From an uncultured Rubripirellula sp. (GTDB taxonomy: Bacteria > Planctomycetota > Planctomycetia > Pirellulales > Pirellulaceae), in the NCBI GenBank assembly GCA_938075415.1, contig CALJHC010000018.1:1-64000 (forward strand): a stretch of 64,000 nt of DNA. Direction: 5' to 3'. The notes under the pieces are model-generated. The model made no database searches, had not been told where the DNA came from, and saw only the letters and a program-made list of their open reading frames with translations. Made by a program: the position numbers and the translations under genes. Shown here piece by piece: positions 58,077-64,000 of this stretch (the stretch's first letter is position 1; each line of letters opens with the position of its first letter).

Positions 58077-60518
58077 ATGTTTGAGGGACAAAGCCAAAAC
58101 CAAGCACAATCCAATTACGCAAATATGTCACACCCCGCTCGGCCGAAGTCCCTGATAGAACCCACGGATGAAGAGACACCCGAAAAATTCCGCTCGGACA
58201 ACATGAATACCAACACGATTGGCTTATCAACCCTGGAGGATATCTGCCAAATCATTCTTCATTCCAATGATCTGAACGCCACACTAGTAAACATTGCGAA
58301 GTTGGTGTCGAAGAGAATGGAAACGGAGGTCTGTTCGATCTACCTTGGTGACAGGAACAGTGATACGCAGAACACAGACCTTATTCTGCGTGCCAGTGTA
58401 GGCCTATCACACCAGTCAATTGGTGAGGCCAGACTACAAATTGGTGAAGGACTTGTAGGATACACCGCCGAAACCGGATCGGTCATTAATACCCAAGAGC
58501 CACAGAGTCATCCTCGATTTCGCTATATCGCTGGTTCCAACGAAGAACAGTTCCACTCATTTCTTGGAATCCCCCTCTACAATCGAACCGATCTTCTGGG
58601 GGTCATGGCGATCCAGACGATCGAATCGAGGCAATTCACTCCACAAGAAGTCAGCACACTTCGAACCATTGCGTTTCAACTCTCGTCAGTAATCGCAAAT
58701 GCGAGATTGCTGGAAAACCTACATCAACTGGAAACCGATCAACCCGAGATAACCGGCGCGCCCCAGAGCGTCTCGAAACAAACTTTTCTTGTTGGCAAGG
58801 GAATTGCGCCGGGTGCCTGCACCGCCAGCGCCTTCATCTTCAGACAGACGCTCGGAACTTCCCATGGACAGCCTCGCACCTCGGCACCAATCGACTCTAA
58901 CCTGGAAAAGAAAAAATTATGGAGCGCGATCGAGCAGGCCAAAATTGACACTCTCTGCTTGCAGAAACTGGTAACCGATCGTATCAGCCAGAGTGATGCT
59001 GACATTTTCCAAGCACACCTGATGATTCTGCAAGACAAACAGTTCTGGCAGAAATTAGAAAACCAAATCACCAATGGCAAATGTGCCAGCGAAGCATTGC
59101 AAATTGTCGTTGACGATTACACTCATGCTTTTGAGAAAATGGAGGATCCATTTTTGCGGTCAAGAATGCTTGACATTGAAGACGTCGGGCGACGAGTACA
59201 CCAGGCGCTGCATGGTGTTGATCACAGTGAATTAAGATTCGACTCGCCTGTCATTATAGTCGCCAAGGACCTCTTGCCTTCACAACTCGCAACGCTGCCC
59301 TTTGAACATGTACAAGGGTTAGTGATGGAATCAGATCATACAAATAGCCACGCTACCATCATCGCTAAATCGATGGGTATACCCACCATCGTCGGCGTCA
59401 GAAACGCTACGCGTTTCATAAAGCCCTCTGACCACCTCATTCTAGACACGGCAAGTCATCGGGTTTACGTGAATCCAGACGACAACATCCAAGCAGAGTA
59501 CGCGCGACTTCTCCATGAGCAAAAGGTAGAGAAGGATTCCCTTTCAGAACTATGCCTCAAACCAGCTTGCACCTCTGATGGTCACCGAATTTCCCTCCGC
59601 GCGAATCTGGGACTCATAAGCGATCTTGACGTTGCAAAGCGGTACGGAGCGGAGGGAATCGGGCTTTACCGAACCGAGTTTCCTTTTATGTCTCGTACCG
59701 ATTTTCCAAACCGGGATGAACAGTTTTCACTTTACCAACGCGTCATCCAGACATTTCCCGATCAGTCCGTAACGTTCAGGACACTAGATATTGGCGGCGA
59801 TAAGTCACTTCCTTACTTTCAGGGGCCAAAGGAAGAGAATCCGTTTTTGGGATGGCGGTCCGTACGTATTTCACTGGATCAACCAGCGTTATTCCAAACG
59901 CAAATCGAAGCGGTTCTGATGGCATCTGCCGCCGCTTCGTCCCGACTGATGTTTCCCATGATCACCACGGTTGATGAGTTCCATTCGTGCCTGAGAATTG
60001 TGGACCAGGCCAAGCAACAACTCTCGAAAGAAAACATCAGCTTTGGAGACGTTCAAATTGGGGTTATGGTGGAGGTTCCTGCGACAGTGGCAATTGCGAG
60101 GCACCTTGCGAAAGAAGCACAGTTTTTCGCACTGGGAACAAACGACCTGATCCAGTACACCCTAGCTGCTGACCGTGGAAATTCACTAATTTCCCGCTAT
60201 TACGATCCGCTGCATCCCGCCGTGCTTAAAGCGATTGATGACATGATTCAGGTCACCTCCTCAACCGGGCGATCACTTTCGATCTGCGGTGAAATGGCTG
60301 GTGACTTTGAAACCTTCGCGCTTCTTGTTGGGATGGGGCTAACGGATTTTTCCGTAACGTCACCATCCATCAGCCACCTCAAATTGCGACTTCGCAATTA
60401 CAGAATCAACCACCTAAAATCCCTCGCTGCGGCAGCGATTGAACTCCCAGACAGCGACTCCATACGTCAACTTATCACCTCAGAATTAGCGGCGAAAAAC
60501 GAACCACGGTTGAAATAG
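58077..60518 (+). CDS. ptsP: GAF-domain PTS enzyme I (PtsP, EI-Ntr)
   Basis: 813 residues. A GAF sensor domain (about 50-215) precedes the enzyme I core: the HPr-binding/N-terminal helical domain (about 235-380), the phospho-His domain with H425 in SDHTNSHATIIAKSMG, and the C-terminal PEP-binding barrel with FRTLDIGGDKSLPYF, VMVEVPA, GTNDLIQYTLAADRGN and C737 in ICGEMAGD. The protein takes phosphate from PEP and passes it to an NPr/HPr-type carrier. This order is that of nitrogen-PTS PtsP, not sugar EI. No HPr or EIIA gene is within the window. The frame starts at ATG 58077; ATG 58203 lies nearer the GAF domain and is an alternative. Confidence 0.94.
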   Translation: MFEGQSQNQAQSNYANMSHPARPKSLIEPTDEETPEKFRSDNMNTNTIGLSTLEDICQIILHSNDLNATLVNIAKLVSKRMETEVCSIYLGDRNSDTQNTDLILRASVGLSHQSIGEARLQIGEGLVGYTAETGSVINTQEPQSHPRFRYIAGSNEEQFHSFLGIPLYNRTDLLGVMAIQTIESRQFTPQEVSTLRTIAFQLSSVIANARLLENLHQLETDQPEITGAPQSVSKQTFLVGKGIAPGACTASAFIFRQTLGTSHGQPRTSAPIDSNLEKKKLWSAIEQAKIDTLCLQKLVTDRISQSDADIFQAHLMILQDKQFWQKLENQITNGKCASEALQIVVDDYTHAFEKMEDPFLRSRMLDIEDVGRRVHQALHGVDHSELRFDSPVIIVAKDLLPSQLATLPFEHVQGLVMESDHTNSHATIIAKSMGIPTIVGVRNATRFIKPSDHLILDTASHRVYVNPDDNIQAEYARLLHEQKVEKDSLSELCLKPACTSDGHRISLRANLGLISDLDVAKRYGAEGIGLYRTEFPFMSRTDFPNRDEQFSLYQRVIQTFPDQSVTFRTLDIGGDKSLPYFQGPKEENPFLGWRSVRISLDQPALFQTQIEAVLMASAAASSRLMFPMITTVDEFHSCLRIVDQAKQQLSKENISFGDVQIGVMVEVPATVAIARHLAKEAQFFALGTNDLIQYTLAADRGNSLISRYYDPLHPAVLKAIDDMIQVTSSTGRSLSICGEMAGDFETFALLVGMGLTDFSVTSPSISHLKLRLRNYRINHLKSLAAAAIELPDSDSIRQLITSELAAKNEPRLK

Positions 60519-60701
60519 GGACTTGCAACCCGATCACGAAACACTAGCAGCCGCCAATTTCGCGGCAAGCGTGTTTCACAACGTGATCGACAAGTTCAGG
60601 ACCGGCCTAACGTCCATCATCTGTCCTAAACGAATCGTGACAACCGCACTCTGGCTTGGTCAGCCTTAATGACTACACGCATCTGCAGGAACCAAAGCCC
60701 A

Positions 60702-62975
60702 TTATCCCGACGTGCTGGTGGGTGCCGGATTTACCGGAGTTTCATATTCTTCCTCAATTCCTCTCTCAATGCGTTCCCCTGCTACATCATCGGGAGACAA
60801 ATCCGATTCGTCACCGCAAACCGAGAGGCGTTGAAACAGCCAGATAAGAATCATCACGATCAGGACGCTCGCTACACTCCACCACGGTCGATAGCTGACA
60901 CCATCAGCAGTTGACTCAATGAACCAGTCAGCTCCCCTCCAAGACTGAGAGTAAAACCGCTGAATGGAAACAGTCATTGCATTGTTGGCAAAGTGAAGCA
61001 GTATTCCTGGAAAAACACTTCCCGTTCGATAGGCCACCCATCCGAGCAGGACACCCATCACCGTGGCACAAATTGACTGCTGCAGAACCCCATGGGATGC
61101 ACCGAACAGCAGAGCCGTGGCGATCACCGCTCGCCAGTGTCCCTGTTTCGGTGCCAAACCCCCGAAAATAAAACCCCTAAAAGCAATTTCCTCACAAAAT
61201 GCCGGAACGACCGCAATCAGAATCAACACCGTTACCCAGGGTAGGTGATTAATCTGATCCACCACTGGCTTCATCGCCTCAATCGCCTGCTCACTCAATG
61301 GGTAGAGCGTTGAAACCAGATGACCTAAAAGTGTGTAGCTCGGGTGAAATGCAATCCCCAAGCCCAAACCTAACGCAAGATGCTGCCATGACACCGACCT
61401 AAGCCTCAAAGCGTCTCGAAAGGATCTGGTGAAAACCAACGCTAGCGCAAATGGCGGGAGAAGGATGAAAAACACTTGAGGTTTGAGCAGCAAAACAGCA
61501 AAGGAATTTGCATCCGTCGGCATCACACCGCCGCTCAGCTTCGCAAAAAAAAGCGAAACAAGAATCATCGCACCACAAAAGTAAGCGAGGGGAACGCTTG
61601 CGTGCTTTTCTCGCCCGTCCCAGGCGCGGCGTACCCACTTTCTTAGGTCAAACTGTTCATGCGATCCAAAAAGGACTGCCTCATCTTCGAACTGCCTTCT
61701 AGCCCAATTCATCGCCAACCAAAGGCAAAGTGAAGTTACTCCCAAAACCATGGGCACGTGCAACGCGGCAAAAAGAAATTGGCCTTCCACCAACGATCGG
61801 ACCAATAAAAACATCCCCGTCACAGGTATCAAACTTGTCCCCGCGGATAACTCGGTCCCCGGTAACATTGGAATCAGCACCAAGGGCAGGGTGATCATCA
61901 TCAAGGGCATCAAGTAATACTGACCCTCTTTACTGCTACGTGCGAGAGCGGCGGCGGCCAACGCGACTGCGCTGAATAAAAGCGATAACGGTACCAAGGC
62001 AACCAACAGCCATAGCATGGGCAGAATTGGCGGCGCGCCGACCGCCGCACCGGCTCCCAATGAAATCTTACTGAAGATAAAAGAGCTAGTAATCAACATA
62101 CTGCCCGAGTTGAGAATCGCAGTTGCCATGCTCGCAGTGGCCACGGCACCCAGTTTTCCCCAAACGATTTCGCTTCGAGACGCAGGACTGCAAAGCAATG
62201 TTTCCAACGTCCCCCGTTCTTTTTCACCAGCAACTAGGTCAATCGCTGGGTAAAAAGCACCCGTCATGGCCCAGACCAACATGATGAACGGCAGTAATTT
62301 ACTCCAAAAAGCAGCAGCCTTACTTTGCTGCTGCGCAACATCAATCTCGTCCAACTGGAAAGGATTGAGAATGGATTCATCCAATCCTGTTTGCACCAGA
62401 TCGTCGCGAACCCAACGATTTCGCCAGCGATTGAGAATCACGAACGCGCGATCTCGCGCCACCCGAGATTGGTCAGATGTGACATCAAAAAACATCCGCA
62501 CCTTCGCCTCATCCTGACTCTTTCTCGCAGAAAAATCCAAAAACTCCGGCGGCACAAGAAGAACTAAATCGAATCTCCCGTCGTCGATCCATTGAGTGGC
62601 TTTGGACTGGGCATCCTCGCCTGAGCGAATCATCCCCCAGTCATAGTGAATTAATTCAACAGCCCCTTCGTCTTCTGCTAGGCCATCGGCAAAATGATCA
62701 CCATCGAACAGCGGGGTTACATCACCCAAGTGATCCCGACCAATCACACAAATAGACGCCGGGTGTTCCCGACTGAATTGCGCAACTTGCAACATGACGC
62801 TGCCGAGTAGCGGGTAGAGCAAGATTGGTAAGATCGCAATCGTAAACAGGGTTCGACGATCCCTGATTTGGTCCCTCATTTCCCGAAAATAGATGTGCCT
62901 TATCGCGCTCCAACGAGACCGTCTCCGTGACACTAAACGATCGGTTGATTTCAGGTTATCGAAGTCAGGTTCCAT
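60702..62975 (-). CDS. NatB-type ABC permease fused to a CPBP-family protease domain
   Basis: 757 residues from ATG 62975, which overlaps the stop of the ATPase gene by one base (TGATG); GTG 62978 is the longest frame. Residues about 20-420 form an ABC-2 permease of NatB type: a large extracytoplasmic loop after the first helix and the conserved LVAGEKERGTLETLLCSPASR. The C-terminal part (about 465-730) is a CPBP (Rce1/abi) membrane domain with CEEIAFRG (E595, E596 and the Arg), FGASHGV and FPGILLHFANN, the three metal-site motifs. Such fusions occur in several phyla and the two activities probably act on related membrane substrates. Confidence 0.92.
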   Translation of the reverse strand: MEPDFDNLKSTDRLVSRRRSRWSAIRHIYFREMRDQIRDRRTLFTIAILPILLYPLLGSVMLQVAQFSREHPASICVIGRDHLGDVTPLFDGDHFADGLAEDEGAVELIHYDWGMIRSGEDAQSKATQWIDDGRFDLVLLVPPEFLDFSARKSQDEAKVRMFFDVTSDQSRVARDRAFVILNRWRNRWVRDDLVQTGLDESILNPFQLDEIDVAQQQSKAAAFWSKLLPFIMLVWAMTGAFYPAIDLVAGEKERGTLETLLCSPASRSEIVWGKLGAVATASMATAILNSGSMLITSSFIFSKISLGAGAAVGAPPILPMLWLLVALVPLSLLFSAVALAAAALARSSKEGQYYLMPLMMITLPLVLIPMLPGTELSAGTSLIPVTGMFLLVRSLVEGQFLFAALHVPMVLGVTSLCLWLAMNWARRQFEDEAVLFGSHEQFDLRKWVRRAWDGREKHASVPLAYFCGAMILVSLFFAKLSGGVMPTDANSFAVLLLKPQVFFILLPPFALALVFTRSFRDALRLRSVSWQHLALGLGLGIAFHPSYTLLGHLVSTLYPLSEQAIEAMKPVVDQINHLPWVTVLILIAVVPAFCEEIAFRGFIFGGLAPKQGHWRAVIATALLFGASHGVLQQSICATVMGVLLGWVAYRTGSVFPGILLHFANNAMTVSIQRFYSQSWRGADWFIESTADGVSYRPWWSVASVLIVMILIWLFQRLSVCGDESDLSPDDVAGERIERGIEEEYETPVNPAPTSTSG

Positions 62976-63832
62976 CACGCCGTCCCCCCCTCATCGGCAT
63001 CCCGCTCCGCGGATGAACCTGATGACGACTGGCTTTCAAGTGGAACCGTGTTCCGAGTCTCTGCACCTTGATTCTGCTCATGTCGACTGAGTAGCGAAAA
63101 GAACAGCTCCTCAAAATCGGATTCGTTATGCCGCTTTCGAAGTTCCCCAAGAGTTCCCAAATCGAGTATACGGCCTCGATGCATGATTGCAATTCGATCA
63201 CACAAACGCTCGACCTCACTCATGATATGAGTCGAGAAAATAAGACATTTACCGGCACCCTTCAGGTCACGAATGATTCCCAGCAGGTTGCGTGCCACCA
63301 ACACATCAAGCCCGAGTGTCGCCTCATCAAAGATCAAAACAGGTGGGTCATGCACCAACGCGCGGGCAATTGACACCTTTTGTTGCATGCCTGTCGACAG
63401 TTTGGCACCGAGCACATTTCTGAAATCCTCCATCCGCAACTGCTCAAAAAGCTCGTCGCAACGACGTCGAACTTCGATCTTTGACATGCCGTGGAGCAAT
63501 CCAAAATGCTCCACCATCTCCGCCGCAGTCATGCGATCGTAAACAGCCGTGTTGTTACTGACGAATCCTATCTGCCGACGAACTTCTTCGGGATGAGTCG
63601 AGACGTTGTATCCCGCAATAAAGGCTTCACCACTGGTGGGTGCAAGAACGGTACTCAAAATCCTGAGGACGGTGGTTTTCCCTGCTCCATTTGCCCCAAG
63701 CAGACCGAAAATTTCGCCGGGTCCGACTCGAAAGCTAACCCGGTCCACAGCTAGAAAATCCCCGAGGTTCGAGTCGGGGTACGTCTTGGTCAAGGAATTT
63801 ACGTCGATCATGGAATCAATCGTTGTACGCAT
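62975..63832 (-). CDS. ABC transporter ATP-binding protein (NatA type)
   Basis: 285 residues from ATG 63832; ATG 63811 ([11 protein letters not shown]) is an equally natural start, and the frame runs on to 63943 without family similarity. Walker [11 protein letters not shown]-loop [14 protein letters not shown], signature [13 protein letters not shown], Walker [13 protein letters not shown] and switch STHI are all present, so the ATPase should be active. A Ser/Glu-rich tail ends the protein. It is translationally coupled to the permease-protease gene and both form an exporter of the Na+-extrusion (NatAB) type; the substrate is unproven. Confidence 0.94.
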   Translation of the reverse strand: MRTTIDSMIDVNSLTKTYPDSNLGDFLAVDRVSFRVGPGEIFGLLGANGAGKTTVLRILSTVLAPTSGEAFIAGYNVSTHPEEVRRQIGFVSNNTAVYDRMTAAEMVEHFGLLHGMSKIEVRRRCDELFEQLRMEDFRNVLGAKLSTGMQQKVSIARALVHDPPVLIFDEATLGLDVLVARNLLGIIRDLKGAGKCLIFSTHIMSEVERLCDRIAIMHRGRILDLGTLGELRKRHNESDFEELFFSLLSRHEQNQGAETRNTVPLESQSSSGSSAERDADEGGTA

Positions 63833-64000
63833 GCACCCCGACACCACAAACACTGCCTGAATTAGTATCGCTTTGGGGAGCTTTTGCGAAATGCAGTTGT
63901 CAAAAGGCGACGCTTTCACGCAACCAAAGGAGCCGCTGGGCAACTGCAGCTGACCTGAGAAGGCATGCAGCAGACCCTTGGTAGGTTATCTGAAAGCTGG

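Overview
The window looks like a chromosome segment from a planctomycete, most likely of the Pirellulaceae (Rhodopirellula type). The reasons are the gene content (a secreted sulfatase, large Ser/Thr kinases with fused extra domains, a membrane-anchored prenyltransferase-repeat protein, VWA and HEAT-repeat proteins, a NatB permease fused to a CPBP protease), the moderate G+C, the long gene-poor spacers, and the scarcity of Shine-Dalgarno sequences. No phage, insertion sequence, CRISPR array or rRNA was seen. Identification is by reading motifs only; no database search was run.

Layout. 0-10 kb: an initiator tRNA with its own promoter, a prenyltransferase-repeat membrane protein, apolipoprotein N-acyltransferase (lnt), a transmembrane Ser/Thr kinase followed at 47 bp by a PilT-type ATPase, and a secreted sulfatase. 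10-23 kb: ATP-type PEP carboxykinase, hemC, a kinase fused to an Hsp70-like domain, a secreted HEAT-like protein, two adjacent trans-sulfuration enzymes, yidD. 23-33 kb: M16 and M3 metallopeptidases around a Rieske ferredoxin, a GNAT-like protein and an SDR dehydrogenase. 33-43 kb: a compact minus-strand unit of two different membrane GTPases and a TolQ/ExbB/MotA-type channel protein, then uvrA and, divergently, dgt. 42-49 kb: a cytochrome c'-like protein, an AI-2E-type transporter, an LPG-synthase-like membrane protein and a VWA protein. 49-57 kb: a four-gene ABC export unit (large membrane protein, ATPase, duplicated permease, HEAT-like protein). 58-64 kb: a GAF-PTS enzyme I (PtsP) and a NatA/NatB pair.

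Points that stand out: (1) a Ser/Thr kinase and a degenerate Hsp70 in one polypeptide; (2) a GTPase pair plus an ExbB-like channel without ExbD, the best candidate here for an undescribed multi-gene system; (3) about a dozen unrelated short tandem repeats (8-20 bp units) spread through intergenic DNA, some touching stop codons, with in-frame counterparts (12, 15 and 21 bp) inside genes; (4) a UvrA in which the insertion domain is almost absent; (5) an initiator tRNA with U1:A72 and A29:U41 instead of the usual C1xA72 and three G:C pairs.

Starts were moved from the longest open frame wherever an internal ATG, a signal peptide, a stop/start overlap or a Shine-Dalgarno sequence favoured a later codon; these choices are stated in each entry.
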